Source: a virus
Reading direction: 5' to 3' (one strand)
DNA: 38,726 nucleotides
Virus record (IMG/VR): IMGVR_UViG_3300025711_000247
Coordinates: 1 to 38,726 of that record
Program-made: the position numbers and the translations under genes
The notes under the pieces: generated by a model
Databases searched by the model: none
The model's input: the letters and a program-made list of their open reading frames with translations, nothing else
What the model was told of the DNA's origin: nothing
Part shown: positions 13,573 to 21,753 of the stretch, piece after piece
Numbering within the stretch: position 1 is the first letter of the stretch
How the letters are laid out: each line of letters begins with the position of its first letter

Positions 13573-14876
13573 TCCAGCTACCGAACAACTGGAAGCCGCG
13601 CCCGTACCAAATGCCGTTATGGAAAGCGCTTGAGGAAGGCTGCCGGCGCGCGGTAGCGGTATGGCATCGTCGAAGCGGCAAGGATGATGTCGCGCTACAT
13701 TGGGCGGCAGTGTCAGCAATCCAGAAGCCAGCGACTTATTGGCATCTGTTGCCGCAATCGAATCAAGCACGCAAGGCTGTGTGGGATGCGGTTGATCCAC
13801 ACACCGGCATTCGTCGTATCGATTGGGCATTTCCGAAAGAATTGCGTGAGACAACGCGCGAGCAAGACATGCTCATTCGCTTCAAGAATGGTTCCACGTG
13901 GCAAGTCGTTGGCTCAGATAACTATAACGCGCTGGTGGGTTCGCCGCCTTATGGGGTGGTGTATTCGGAATACATGCTGAGCGATCCTAATGCCTGGTCG
14001 TTTATTCGCCCGATCATGCGCGAAAACGGCGGGTGGGCATTGTTCAATGGCACGCCACGCGGTCGCAATCACTTGCATGGCCTTTATGAGCTGGGTCAAC
14101 GCGAAGATGGCTGGTTCTCTGAACTGCTTACTGTGGCTGATACCGGCGCAATGAGCATCGACGATGTGGAGAAAGAGAGGCGTGAGATTGCCAGCGAACG
14201 CGGTGATGACGAGGCCGACAACATTATCAAGCAGGAATACTTTTGCAACTGGGATGCGGCCATTCCAGGTAGCTATTACGGGCGCATCATTGCCAAATTG
14301 GAAGCAGCTGGACGCATCACCAATGTTCCCTATGATCCACGGTTGCCAGTTATCACTGCATGGGACATCGGAGTGGGTGACTCAACCGCAATCTGGTTTA
14401 TTCAGCAGGGCAAACAGTCGGTGAACTGGATCGACTTCTATGAAAACTCAGGCGTTGGCGCCGACCACTATGCGCGAGTGTTAAAGGACAAGCCGTATCT
14501 CTACGAAGGTCATTACTTGCCGCACGATGCCGATGATCGTGAGTGGGGCAATAACGCATCATCACGCATCAGCGTACTCAAAGGACTGGGTGTGAAGCCA
14601 TGCCGGGTGTTGCCTAATGCAAGCGTCGATGACGGCATTAATGCGCTGCGCATCCTGCTTGAGCGCAGTTACTTCGACAAAACCAATTGCGAGCGCGGCT
14701 TAAACTGTCTGCGTCAGTACCAGAAAAAATGGGATGAAAAGCTCAAGCGCTTCGCGAGTGCACCGTTGCACGATTGGACATCGCACGCGGCTGATGCGGC
14801 GCGGTACATGGCACAAGGACTCAAAGCACCGAAGGAGGGCGGCCATGCATCAAGACCACGATACGCCGTTACGTGA
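13569..14876 (+). CDS. terL: Terminase large subunit (packaging ATPase-nuclease)
   Basis: The 435-residue protein has an N-terminal ATPase with Walker A RRSGKD (34-39), Walker B ending VVYSE (130-134) and the coupling motif NGTPRG (160-165). The C-terminal RNase H-like nuclease has D266 in AWDIGVGDS, an HDADD segment around 320 and a conserved D near residue 418 in SHAADAARY. It cuts and pumps concatemeric DNA into procapsids. The protein ends RPRYAVT, a tail repeated at the end of the next small gene. Confidence 0.96.
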   Translation: MIQLPNNWKPRPYQMPLWKALEEGCRRAVAVWHRRSGKDDVALHWAAVSAIQKPATYWHLLPQSNQARKAVWDAVDPHTGIRRIDWAFPKELRETTREQDMLIRFKNGSTWQVVGSDNYNALVGSPPYGVVYSEYMLSDPNAWSFIRPIMRENGGWALFNGTPRGRNHLHGLYELGQREDGWFSELLTVADTGAMSIDDVEKERREIASERGDDEADNIIKQEYFCNWDAAIPGSYYGRIIAKLEAAGRITNVPYDPRLPVITAWDIGVGDSTAIWFIQQGKQSVNWIDFYENSGVGADHYARVLKDKPYLYEGHYLPHDADDREWGNNASSRISVLKGLGVKPCRVLPNASVDDGINALRILLERSYFDKTNCERGLNCLRQYQKKWDEKLKRFASAPLHDWTSHAADAARYMAQGLKAPKEGGHASRPRYAVT

Positions 14877-15012
14877 AGATCCTGAGCGGATTCGCGAGAA
14901 GCTTGCCCAGTTGCGAGAGGAGCTGACAGCGCAGGAATACGCTATCGTCTCTGCCCGCCTGCTTGATCAGCTCAAACAGCCTACTCGTAGACCACGCTAC
15001 GCTGTGACTTAG
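14845..15012 (+). CDS. Small acidic protein sharing the terminase C-terminal tail (55 aa)
   Basis: The ATG lies 31 nt inside the terminase 3' end, in another frame, with a strong GAAGGAGGG site upstream. The product (MHQDHDTPLREDPERIREKLAQLREELTAQEYAIVSARLL...) is one charged helix and ends RRPRYAVT. The last seven codons encode the same peptide as the end of the terminase but use different synonymous codons at four of them and another stop. Function unknown. Confidence 0.7.
   Translation: MHQDHDTPLREDPERIREKLAQLREELTAQEYAIVSARLLDQLKQPTRRPRYAVT
14853..15012 (+). repeat. Diverged direct repeat encoding RPRYAVT-stop (14853-14876 and 14989-15012)
   Basis: Two 24-nt copies, 136 bp apart, each encode R-P-R-Y-A-V-T and a stop. 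Differences occur only at third codon positions (CGA/CGC, GCC/GCT, GTT/GTG, ACG/ACT) and in the stop codon (TGA/TAG). The first ends the terminase gene, the second the 55-codon gene. Confidence 0.85.
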
Positions 15013-15040
15013 TTTCCAAAAGTTTGACACGAGGTGCAAT

Positions 15041-15289
15041 GTGAAAAGCTGGCTTACGAGAGAACAGTCTTGCCCAAACAATCACGGCGTTCCTGACGGG
15101 CTGGAACTGAGTTATGAGGTTTTCGTCCAAAAGGGAGAGCTATGGGGTAGGGCTCAATGTGGCGGGTGCAGTTTTCACGCAGAGTATCGTATTTGGCCTG
15201 TAGATGAAGTGGCAAAGGAATGCGCTTCCCTTCTTGCGAAGGCAGCTGATCGCGCGCGCAGAATACGTAGTGGAGAGATAGAACCTTGA
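15041..15289 (+). CDS. Hypothetical protein (82 aa)
   Basis: The protein has a cysteine pair C-x2-C (AQCGGCS, residues 39-42) and a single upstream cysteine, and an alkaline helical C terminus. GAGG precedes the GTG start. No family recognised. It lies between the terminase genes and the first late-promoter copy. Confidence 0.6.
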   Translation: MKSWLTREQSCPNNHGVPDGLELSYEVFVQKGELWGRAQCGGCSFHAEYRIWPVDEVAKECASLLAKAADRARRIRSGEIEP

Positions 15290-15290
15290 C

Positions 15291-15320
15291 TTGAATCCGT
15301 TCAAACCTTCCCCGATGTTC
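15291..15320 (+). promoter_or_regulatory. Late-promoter element copy A
   Basis: TTGAATCCGTT (15291-15301), 12 nt, GATGTTC (15314-15320). Read as sigma70-like, TTGAAT and GATGTT are 17 nt apart. The -10-like block ends 24 nt before the ATG at 15343, with GGAGG in between. It would start the portal/head block. Confidence 0.75.
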
Positions 15321-15342
15321 CAAGCAACATTCGGAGGTCGGC

Positions 15343-15786
15343 ATGACTGGCGTAGTCAACACGATGAAAAAGGTTTGGACGGCGTCCACCAAGAAGGGCG
15401 GCATCATCAATAACGCTCTCGACCCAGGTGGCTTTACTCGCGGCCGTGCATTGACCGCCAATAGCTTCATTCACGCCTCGATCGATCCCGCTGGCACGTT
15501 CACGAAGCAGGACAACCGCATCAATCAAGGTTTACCATTCGACAAGATCAGCAAGTCAGGCTCCAGCATGGATAAGCCGGGCGGTTACGAACAGATCGCG
15601 CAGGAGGAAGCGGACGCACAAGCGGCGGTCGACAAGCTCAACGCCACGCCACCAACTATCAATGCTGCCAATAATGCTGCGCGCCAACAGTCAGACCGCC
15701 TGCGCCGGCGCCGCGGTGTGCTGGCGAACATCTACGGAGGCTCGAGCACTCCCAGTGTCGGCCAAAAAGTGTTGCTCGGCTCATGA
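15343..15786 (+). CDS. Conserved head-module protein upstream of portal (147 aa)
   Basis: The protein has a glycine/alanine-rich middle and a C terminus RLRRRRGVLANIYGGSSTPSVGQKVLLGS, a pattern seen in small proteins encoded just before T7-type portal genes and in other phage head-tail regions. No function is established. It is the first gene behind late element A and overlaps the portal start by ATGA. Confidence 0.65.
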   Translation: MTGVVNTMKKVWTASTKKGGIINNALDPGGFTRGRALTANSFIHASIDPAGTFTKQDNRINQGLPFDKISKSGSSMDKPGGYEQIAQEEADAQAAVDKLNATPPTINAANNAARQQSDRLRRRRGVLANIYGGSSTPSVGQKVLLGS

Positions 15787-17402
15787 GCGACGACGCCAAG
15801 AGCATTATCAGTCACCAGGAGCAGCTCGCTGGCAAGCGCTTCAACTTCGATTCGTGGTGGCAGCAGATCGGCGAGCGCGTGCTGCCATCGCAAGCCACGT
15901 TCACGGTCAAAGGCATTGAGCAGGGCGAGAAGCGCACTGAACGTTTATTCGATGCCAACGCCGTCACCGCCAACGAACGCTTTGCCGCCGTGATGGAAGA
16001 TTTGCTCACGCCTCAAACGCAGATCTGGGCAGGCATGGCACCAGAGGATGATTCGTTCGAAGACGATCAAGAGGTCAAGGAATATCTTGAGCAGGTGAAC
16101 AAGATTCTGTTCACGATGCGCTACCGGCCGCGCGCGAACTTCATCAGTCAGAAAAGCCAGGGTTATCTCAGCCTTGGCGCATTCGGCAACAGCTGCCTGT
16201 TCATCGATGAGATTGTCGGCGAAGGTGCGCGCTACAAGCAGATCCACATGTCAGAGGTGTTCTGGTCTGAGAATCACCAAGGCACGATCGACACACTGTA
16301 TCGCCGCTTTCCGTTTTGCGCGGTCAATGCGTTGCGTCGCTTCGGTATGCGCTTGCCAGAAAAGATTCGCAGCACAGTCGACAAGAATCCGTATCAAGAA
16401 TTCGAATTCATCCATTGCGTGAAGCCGAATGAATCATATGTGCCGGGCGCAGTTGGGCCGCGTGGCAAGCCTTATTCGTCGTACTACGTGACCACAGACG
16501 AACGCACAGTAGTGGAGGCAAGTGGTTACAGCAGCTGGCCCTATGCTATTGGGCGCTACATGCTGGCGCCAAATGAAACCTATGCGCGCTCTCCCGCCAT
16601 GGCCGCGTGGCCGGCGATCATGACCATCAACGAGGAAAAGAAAACCATTCTGCGCGCCGGGCAGAAGGAAGTTGACCCGCCCGTATTGCTGCAAGAGGAT
16701 GGCTTGCTCGAAGCCTTCAACATGCGTGCCGGCGCATTGAACTATGGCGCGGTGTCGAATGATGGCACTCCGCTGGCGGTACCGTTCAAGTCTGGCGCGA
16801 ATATCCCGCTTGGCCTTGAACTGATGAACATCGAAAAGCAACACATCGAGGATTCGTTCCTGGTGTCGCTGTGGAGCATGATCGCCGACGAGAACATCAA
16901 GACCGCAGCGCAGGTGTATCAACTGGCGCAGCAGAAATCGACGTTGCTTGCGCCGATCATGGGCCGCAGTCAGTCCGAAGACTTAGGACCGATGATCGCG
17001 CGCGAACTCGACATCGCCGCCAAAGCGAACTTATTGCCGCCTATGCCGCAGCAATTGCTCGATCGCGGCGCCGGCTACAAGATCGAATATCGCTCACCAC
17101 TGGCACGCATGGCGCGCGCACAAGATGGCCTTGCGATTCAGCGCACGTTCGAAAGCGTTGCATCGGTCGCGCAGATCAAGCCTGACGTGTTCGACAACTT
17201 CGACGTTGACGCTTCCGCACGTGAGATCGCAGACATCAACGGCATGCCGGCCAAATTGTTGCGCGATCCGAAGGAAGTACAACAGATTCGTCAGCAAACT
17301 CAGCAATCTCAGGCATTGCAGCAGGCGGCCGAGGTGGCGCCGCAAATTGCGCAGACAGCCAAGACCGCTGCTGAGGCAGACCAGATTCGCGGCGCGCTAT
17401 GA
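15783..17402 (+). CDS. Portal (T7 gp8-type head-to-tail connector)
   Basis: At 539 residues it has the length of T7-like connectors (about 510-560) and their features: LPSQATFTVKGIEQGEKRTERLFDANAVTANERFAAVMEDLLTPQTQIWAGM (about 36-85), a long wing and a C-terminal QQ-rich helix (QQIRQQTQQSQALQQAAEVAPQ). It should form the dodecameric ring at one capsid vertex through which DNA enters and to which the tail joins. Confidence 0.93.
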   Translation: MSDDAKSIISHQEQLAGKRFNFDSWWQQIGERVLPSQATFTVKGIEQGEKRTERLFDANAVTANERFAAVMEDLLTPQTQIWAGMAPEDDSFEDDQEVKEYLEQVNKILFTMRYRPRANFISQKSQGYLSLGAFGNSCLFIDEIVGEGARYKQIHMSEVFWSENHQGTIDTLYRRFPFCAVNALRRFGMRLPEKIRSTVDKNPYQEFEFIHCVKPNESYVPGAVGPRGKPYSSYYVTTDERTVVEASGYSSWPYAIGRYMLAPNETYARSPAMAAWPAIMTINEEKKTILRAGQKEVDPPVLLQEDGLLEAFNMRAGALNYGAVSNDGTPLAVPFKSGANIPLGLELMNIEKQHIEDSFLVSLWSMIADENIKTAAQVYQLAQQKSTLLAPIMGRSQSEDLGPMIARELDIAAKANLLPPMPQQLLDRGAGYKIEYRSPLARMARAQDGLAIQRTFESVASVAQIKPDVFDNFDVDASAREIADINGMPAKLLRDPKEVQQIRQQTQQSQALQQAAEVAPQIAQTAKTAAEADQIRGAL

Positions 17403-17701
17403 ACAAACAACAACAAGCGCTTAAACGAAAGCGCAAAGCCTACGCAGATACTTTCATTGGGGACGGGGATAAACCGCATACCGCGGCGCAGATTGTTCTG
17501 TCCGACCTCAAGCGTTTTTGTCGTGTGAACCGTGGCGGGCTGGTCATCAGTCCCGTCAGCAAGACTGTGGACCCTTATGCAGTCATGTACCAAAACGGTT
17601 TGCGCGATGCGTTCGAGCACATCCGATTGATGCTCGAATGGGACATTGCCAACATCAACGAGGACAGCACAAATGTTCAAGATCAAGCCGATTCTGAGTG
17701 A
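17399..17701 (+). CDS. Bbp19-like phage protein (100 aa)
   Basis: The part VLSDLKRFCRVNRGGLVIS...DPYAVMYQNGLRDAFEHIRLML matches the small family named after BPP-1 Bbp19, which is encoded between portal and scaffold in related podoviruses. Its function is not known to me. The ATG overlaps the portal stop; its 3' end overlaps the scaffold gene by 29 nt. Confidence 0.75.
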   Translation: MNKQQQALKRKRKAYADTFIGDGDKPHTAAQIVLSDLKRFCRVNRGGLVISPVSKTVDPYAVMYQNGLRDAFEHIRLMLEWDIANINEDSTNVQDQADSE

Positions 17702-18536
17702 AGCCAATCCGGGCGACATAGCGCCTCCTGGTAATGGCTCTGCACCTCCACCAAATTCAGCACCACCATCCGGAGACGCAGCAAATCAAGCTTGGTTTCC
17801 GGAGGCGCATAAGGGATTTGTCGAAACGAAAGGCTGGAAAGCACCTGGCGATGTGCTCGAAAGCTACGTCAATCTTGAGAAGTTGATCGGTGCTGATCGC
17901 GCCGGACGCACTGTCGTATTGCCCAAGGACGAGAATGACGCAGAAGGCATGAAAGCATTCCGCGCCAAGCTTGGTGTGCCGGAAACACCAGAAGCGTACG
18001 AACTGCCATTGCCTGAAGGTGATAACGGCGAATTCGCGAAGACGGCGGCATCGTGGATGCATAAAGCAGGCGTACCAAAAGCCGCAGCGCAAGACATTGC
18101 GAAAAACTGGAACGAACACATGAAGGCGCTGGTGCAGGCTTCCGAAGTTGAAGCGCAGCAGAAGGCAGAGCAAGAACTCAGCACGCTGAAGTCACAATGG
18201 GGTCAAGACTTCGCGAAGAACGAAGAGCTCGCGCGTCGCGGTCTGCGAGAGATCGGCAAAGGCGCAGGCCTCGATGACAACGACATCGGTGCACTTGAGT
18301 CGACACTCGGCACGGCGAAGATGCTCAAGATGTTTGTTGAACTCGGTAAAGCAAACGCAGAACCAGGCTTTGCTGGCAATGGCAGTCCAGGCTTCGGCAT
18401 CAACAAATCGCAGGCGCAGACCAAGCTCAACGAGATCAACGGCAAGCGCGCATCGGGCGAGATCACTGATAAGCAATGGAAGGACACCTACGAAGCTGAA
18501 GTCGCCAAGCTTGCAGAGATCGTTTACGGCTCTTGA
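17673..18536 (+). CDS. Capsid scaffolding protein
   Basis: A 287-residue acidic, mostly helical protein between portal and major capsid genes: a disordered proline/serine-rich start, a helix-rich centre (EVEAQQKAEQELSTLKSQWG) and a C terminus with INKSQAQTKLNEINGKRASGEITDKQW, typical of phage scaffolds. It should guide procapsid assembly and then leave. The ATG at 17673 is preferred to an upstream TTG (17646); AGGA lies upstream. Its stop codon is part of late element B. Confidence 0.85.
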   Translation: MFKIKPILSEANPGDIAPPGNGSAPPPNSAPPSGDAANQAWFPEAHKGFVETKGWKAPGDVLESYVNLEKLIGADRAGRTVVLPKDENDAEGMKAFRAKLGVPETPEAYELPLPEGDNGEFAKTAASWMHKAGVPKAAAQDIAKNWNEHMKALVQASEVEAQQKAEQELSTLKSQWGQDFAKNEELARRGLREIGKGAGLDDNDIGALESTLGTAKMLKMFVELGKANAEPGFAGNGSPGFGINKSQAQTKLNEINGKRASGEITDKQWKDTYEAEVAKLAEIVYGS

Positions 18537-18562
18537 TTCCGTTATTTGATTGAATGATGTTC
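18533..18562 (+). promoter_or_regulatory. Late-promoter element copy B
   Basis: TTGATTCCGTT (18533-18543), 12 nt, GATGTTC (18556-18562). The TGA of the scaffold stop lies inside the first block. It stands 167 nt before the capsid gene, with the structured leader in between, unlike the other copies. Confidence 0.75.
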
Positions 18563-18564
18563 CA

Positions 18565-18727
18565 GTTCAAGCCGTACTTCGGTGCGGCTTCGAACGTGGA
18601 CAAGCTCGGGCACCGAGCCCCACTGACTGGCAGCTAAGTGCTGCTCGTCCTAGCCGGGATGATTCCGGTTAGAAGTGGCCCCGATAGGACAAGCCCTTCG
18701 CGAACTTCATAAGTTTTCGGAGCAGCC
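18565..18727 (+). ncRNA. Structured 5' leader of the major capsid mRNA
   Basis: Four hairpins are visible. H1: 18565-18595, about 13 bp with one bulge and a cUUCGg tetraloop (TTCG at 18578-18581). H2: GCTCGG (18604-18609)/CCGAGC (18613-18618). H3: GCAGC (18630-18634)/GCTGC (18640-18644). H4: GTCCTA (18647-18652)/TAGGAC (18685-18690), enclosing an inner CCGG/CCGG hairpin. The fifth-arm region GAACTT/AAGTTT lies near the GGAG site. Stable leaders can protect abundant mRNAs; that role is inferred. No tRNA or riboswitch family is recognised. Confidence 0.6.
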
Positions 18728-19633
18728 ATGTCTGTCAATATCCCTACTTGGTACGTACAACAGTACAACCAGAACATTCAACAGCTCGTGCAGCAGAAGA
18801 AATCTCGCTTGCGCGATGCTGTCACCACCGGCACGCATGTCGGCACCTCTGCCAGCCCTGTTGATCAGGTTGGCGTCATCGAAATGCAGGACGTCACGGA
18901 CCGGTTCGCGCCGATGCCGCGCGTTGATGCACCGACTGATCGCCGCTGGGTGTCGCCGTACGATGCTGACTTGCCTCAGCTGATCGATTCTTTCGACAAG
19001 CTGCGGCTGCTCACCGATCCAAAGAGCATCTACGTCACCAACGCAACGTCGGCCGCGAATCGTAAGTTCGATGATCGCATCGGCGCCGCATTCTTCGCAG
19101 CTGCTCAGACCGGCGTGACCGGCGCTACCAGCACCTCGTTCGACACCACAAATCAAGTGGTGGGCGTGAACACTGGCGGCACTGCAAGCAACATCAATGT
19201 GGCCAAGCTTGAGGCAGGCCGCAAGATTCTGCTGGCCAATGAAGTTGAACTCGAAAACGAACAGATCTTCGTTTGCTTGACCTCGTCCGAGGACAACGCA
19301 CTGCGCAACGAGCTGCAAGTGATCTCGATGGACTTCAACGAAGCCCCAGTGTTCAACGACATGGGTCTGATCATGCGCTGGCGTGGATTCAACTTCATCC
19401 ACAGTGAACGCTCGTGGATCACTTCGACCGCCACCGATGATCAATCCGGCTCGTCTCGCCAGATCCCCATGTGGGTGAAGTCGGGTATGTATCTGGGTAT
19501 CTGGAACGAGATCAACACCAACATCTCTCAACGTAACGATCTGCGCGGCGAACCGTGGCAGGCGTACACCAAGATGAGCGCCAACGGCACTCGCTTGGAA
19601 GAGAAGAAGGTCGTCAAGATCTGGTGCCGATAA
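18728..19633 (+). CDS. Major capsid protein (Phage_capsid_2 type)
   Basis: The 301-residue protein matches the coat proteins of BPP-1-type podoviruses: IPTWYVQQYNQNIQQLVQQKKSRLRDAVTTGTH, RFAPMPRVDAPTDRRW, and the end NDLRGEPWQAYTK...TRLEEKKVVKIWCR. It should form the icosahedral shell. It has its own long structured leader and late-promoter copy, which fits the need for high expression. GGAG lies 8 nt before the ATG. Confidence 0.93.
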   Translation: MSVNIPTWYVQQYNQNIQQLVQQKKSRLRDAVTTGTHVGTSASPVDQVGVIEMQDVTDRFAPMPRVDAPTDRRWVSPYDADLPQLIDSFDKLRLLTDPKSIYVTNATSAANRKFDDRIGAAFFAAAQTGVTGATSTSFDTTNQVVGVNTGGTASNINVAKLEAGRKILLANEVELENEQIFVCLTSSEDNALRNELQVISMDFNEAPVFNDMGLIMRWRGFNFIHSERSWITSTATDDQSGSSRQIPMWVKSGMYLGIWNEINTNISQRNDLRGEPWQAYTKMSANGTRLEEKKVVKIWCR

Positions 19634-19658
19634 CCGCTGATTTACTGAGGACACTCTC

Positions 19659-20177
19659 ATGGCTGTTGTAACTTTAAAAGCGGCATCGATCACGAATCGT
19701 GACGCTTCTCCTCGCGTACTGAGTAACGCGCCGCTGTCGGCCGGCTCGGTGCGCCGTTTCTTGGGCTTTGTCGAAGCTGCCAACGGCGACTCGATTGGCT
19801 CCAAGTACATCCTGGGCCAGATCCCCAGCAACGCATACGGCGAAATCATGAAGCTGTATTGCGATGCCATTACTTCTGGCGCCGGTGACTTGGGCATCTA
19901 TCGAACCACTGTCGACGGTGGCGCTGTTGTAGACGTGGACTTTTACGCGTCTGCTCAATCGATCGCCTCTGCAATCACGACCGGCACGGAGATTCAGCAC
20001 GAAGCTGATGCCACCGATAGCGGTGTTGGCTATGGACTAGCGGACCTTGAAAAGCCGCTGTGGCAACGCCTGCAGCTCTCTGCCGACCCAAAGGTTGTGT
20101 ACGACGTGGTGTTGACATTGACCGCTGCAACGACTGCAGCTGGCACGGTCGCGCTGCGTGGCGAGTACGCGGTCTGA
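19659..20177 (+). CDS. Capsid decoration/cement protein candidate (172 aa)
   Basis: A beta-rich, glycine/alanine-rich protein directly after the capsid gene, with no cysteines except C-D in the middle, and a strong sequence end (AAGTVALRGEYAV). In epsilon15- and BPP-1-type phages this position encodes a decoration protein that stabilises the shell. That role is inferred from position. A terminator follows. Confidence 0.6.
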   Translation: MAVVTLKAASITNRDASPRVLSNAPLSAGSVRRFLGFVEAANGDSIGSKYILGQIPSNAYGEIMKLYCDAITSGAGDLGIYRTTVDGGAVVDVDFYASAQSIASAITTGTEIQHEADATDSGVGYGLADLEKPLWQRLQLSADPKVVYDVVLTLTAATTAAGTVALRGEYAV

Positions 20178-20187
20178 ATATCCCCGA

Positions 20188-20214
20188 GGCTCGGGACTGA
20201 CACCGAGCCGTTTT
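20188..20214 (+). terminator. Rho-independent terminator after capsid and decoration genes
   Basis: GGCTCGG (20188-20194) pairs perfectly with CCGAGCC (20203-20209), loop of 8 nt, then G and four T. It probably separates the high-level capsid message from the genes after it. The short T run suggests partial read-through. Confidence 0.75.
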
Positions 20215-20228
20215 CCATGGAGATTTGT

Positions 20229-20777
20229 GTGGTTGAAGTCACTCACAAGACCTGCGCACGCTGCAAGGTAGAAAAGCTTGCAGCAACCTTCTATCGCGAC
20301 AAGCGGACGAAGCGCGATGGTCTTATGGGTTCGTGCAAAGAGTGTCATAACTCGCGAGTCGTCAATTGGCAAAATTCTAATCGGGACAAGGTTAGGGCCG
20401 CCGTTTTGGCTCGTCATCGAAATAACGTTGATGGTGATCGGGTCGCGCTCAAGGCTTGGCGTGCCGCTAATCCTGAAAGAACTAAGCAGCAATGGGTTCG
20501 TAGTCGCGCCAGAAACGGCACTGCTATATATGCGCGCAATGCTGCTCGCACAGAACAGCAGCGGCGTGCGACTCCAGCGTGGGCAAACAAATTCTTCATT
20601 GAAGAAGCTTATGAGCTTGCTCGTTTGCGAACAAAAGTTACTGGTTTTAAGTGGCACGTTGATCACGTAATTCCCCTCAAAGGGAAGAACGTTTGTGGTC
20701 TGCATGTCGAAACTAATTTCGCCGTGATTCCAGCGGCAGTTAACGTGAGGAAGCAAGCTAGCTTCCTTGCGGCGTAA
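20229..20777 (+). CDS. HNH endonuclease, free-standing homing type
   Basis: The C-terminal HNH core is clear: WHVDHVIPLKGKNVCGLHVETNFAVIPAAVNVRKQASF, with the DH, N and N-x-x-K positions of the fold. The N terminus has C-x2-C (CARC) and C-x2-C (CKEC), a probable zinc ribbon, and the middle is basic and helical. Such genes are common mobile passengers in phage structural clusters. GTG 20229 has GGAG 6 nt upstream; an ATG at 20217 would place the start inside that site. Confidence 0.82.
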   Translation: MVEVTHKTCARCKVEKLAATFYRDKRTKRDGLMGSCKECHNSRVVNWQNSNRDKVRAAVLARHRNNVDGDRVALKAWRAANPERTKQQWVRSRARNGTAIYARNAARTEQQRRATPAWANKFFIEEAYELARLRTKVTGFKWHVDHVIPLKGKNVCGLHVETNFAVIPAAVNVRKQASFLAA

Positions 20778-20788
20778 GGAGAAGGCTC

Positions 20789-20983
20789 TTGGCAGACAAG
20801 TTCTATGGCATCGCCCTCGGTGGCATGCAGCCCAAGGACGTGACTGAAGCCGGTTCGACGACTTCCGCAGTGGTCGAACTTCGCATCAACGACACGGTGT
20901 ATGGCAGCAAGCTGCTAGTACAGCAAGCGCTAGAAGCCATCGTGAATTACATCGCAACCAAAGAAACCACGCCAATTGGTTGA
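20789..20983 (+). CDS. Small structural-cluster protein (64 aa)
   Basis: The TTG start has AAGGAGAAGG upstream. The product (MADKFYGIALGGMQPKDVTEAGSTTSA...) is a small mixed protein with a hydrophobic centre and no recognised domain. It lies between the HNH gene and a run of beta-rich proteins. It may be a minor capsid component. Confidence 0.6.
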   Translation: MADKFYGIALGGMQPKDVTEAGSTTSAVVELRINDTVYGSKLLVQQALEAIVNYIATKETTPIG

Positions 20984-20986
20984 TGT

Positions 20987-21346
20987 ATGGCAACGGTTAC
21001 ACCAACAGTCCAATACATACCTAACGGACAGGCCAATGCGGTATTGGTCACCTGGTCCAACATGGCAAATGGCGATGTGGGCGCGCCCGTTGAAGGTGTC
21101 GACTATGCCGATCGAACAGTTCAATTCGGTGGAACGTTTGGAGTAGGTGGATCGGTTACGTTTGAAGGTAGCAACAACAACAGCGCTTACGTGGCACTGA
21201 CCGATCCACAAGGCAATGCCATCACAAAGACGGCTGCCGCACTTGAAGTGATCGAAGAGGGTCCGCGCTATGCACGTCCCAATGTCACAGCGGGTGATGG
21301 CTCTACTGCGATAACAGTCACGCTGTGGGGCCGGAGGTCGCGATGA
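20987..21346 (+). CDS. Beta-rich structural protein (119 aa)
   Basis: The sequence has repeated short beta strands, with threonine, valine and glycine (VLVTWSNMANGDVGAPVEG, VTFEGSNNNSAYVALTDPQGN), as in phage decoration or Ig-like proteins. No family named. It overlaps the next gene. Confidence 0.6.
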   Translation: MATVTPTVQYIPNGQANAVLVTWSNMANGDVGAPVEGVDYADRTVQFGGTFGVGGSVTFEGSNNNSAYVALTDPQGNAITKTAAALEVIEEGPRYARPNVTAGDGSTAITVTLWGRRSR

Positions 21347-21753
21347 GTTTACGTGATCGTGTGCGATCATTCATGAACCCCGATGCTGTCACCCATGTGG
21401 TGAATCCAAAGGGATTACTGAATGCGAAGTTTCAGCCACATGTTGCTGCCAGTTCGTCAATTCGGCGCCGCACAACGATGACTGAGCATGGTTCTGTATT
21501 ACGTCCTGATGAACAACACCCGAAGCGTGGCATGTGGGTTCGTTATGGAAACCGCACAGGCATTCTGACCAACCTGGAAGCAGGCGACATCGCGACTGTG
21601 ATGCTCGTCGATGACCAAGATGGAACGAATTCGCTCGAAGTACACACACCCGGCTCACAGATTCGTCAGGCTTACTTCGAGGAACTGCCGGTAGCACGTC
21701 GGCCTTCCTATGCTGATGCGGCGCGCTTCGGCTATGTTAGGAAGCCAGCATGA
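21343..21753 (+). CDS. Hypothetical structural-cluster protein (136 aa)
   Basis: The N terminus is basic and hydrophilic; the middle RGMWVRYGNRTGILTNLEAGDIATVMLVDDQDG looks like a small SH3-like barrel (strand-turn-strand pattern). The ATG overlaps the preceding stop as ATGA and has CGGAGG upstream. The C terminus ends in a basic tail. Function unknown. Confidence 0.65.
   Translation: MSLRDRVRSFMNPDAVTHVVNPKGLLNAKFQPHVAASSSIRRRTTMTEHGSVLRPDEQHPKRGMWVRYGNRTGILTNLEAGDIATVMLVDDQDGTNSLEVHTPGSQIRQAYFEELPVARRPSYADAARFGYVRKPA

Noticed and set aside
18707-19897. A 396-codon open frame on the minus strand across the major capsid gene
   Set aside because: It is the mirror of the capsid coding frame, lacks a ribosome site and family pattern, and crosses a gene with clear homology.
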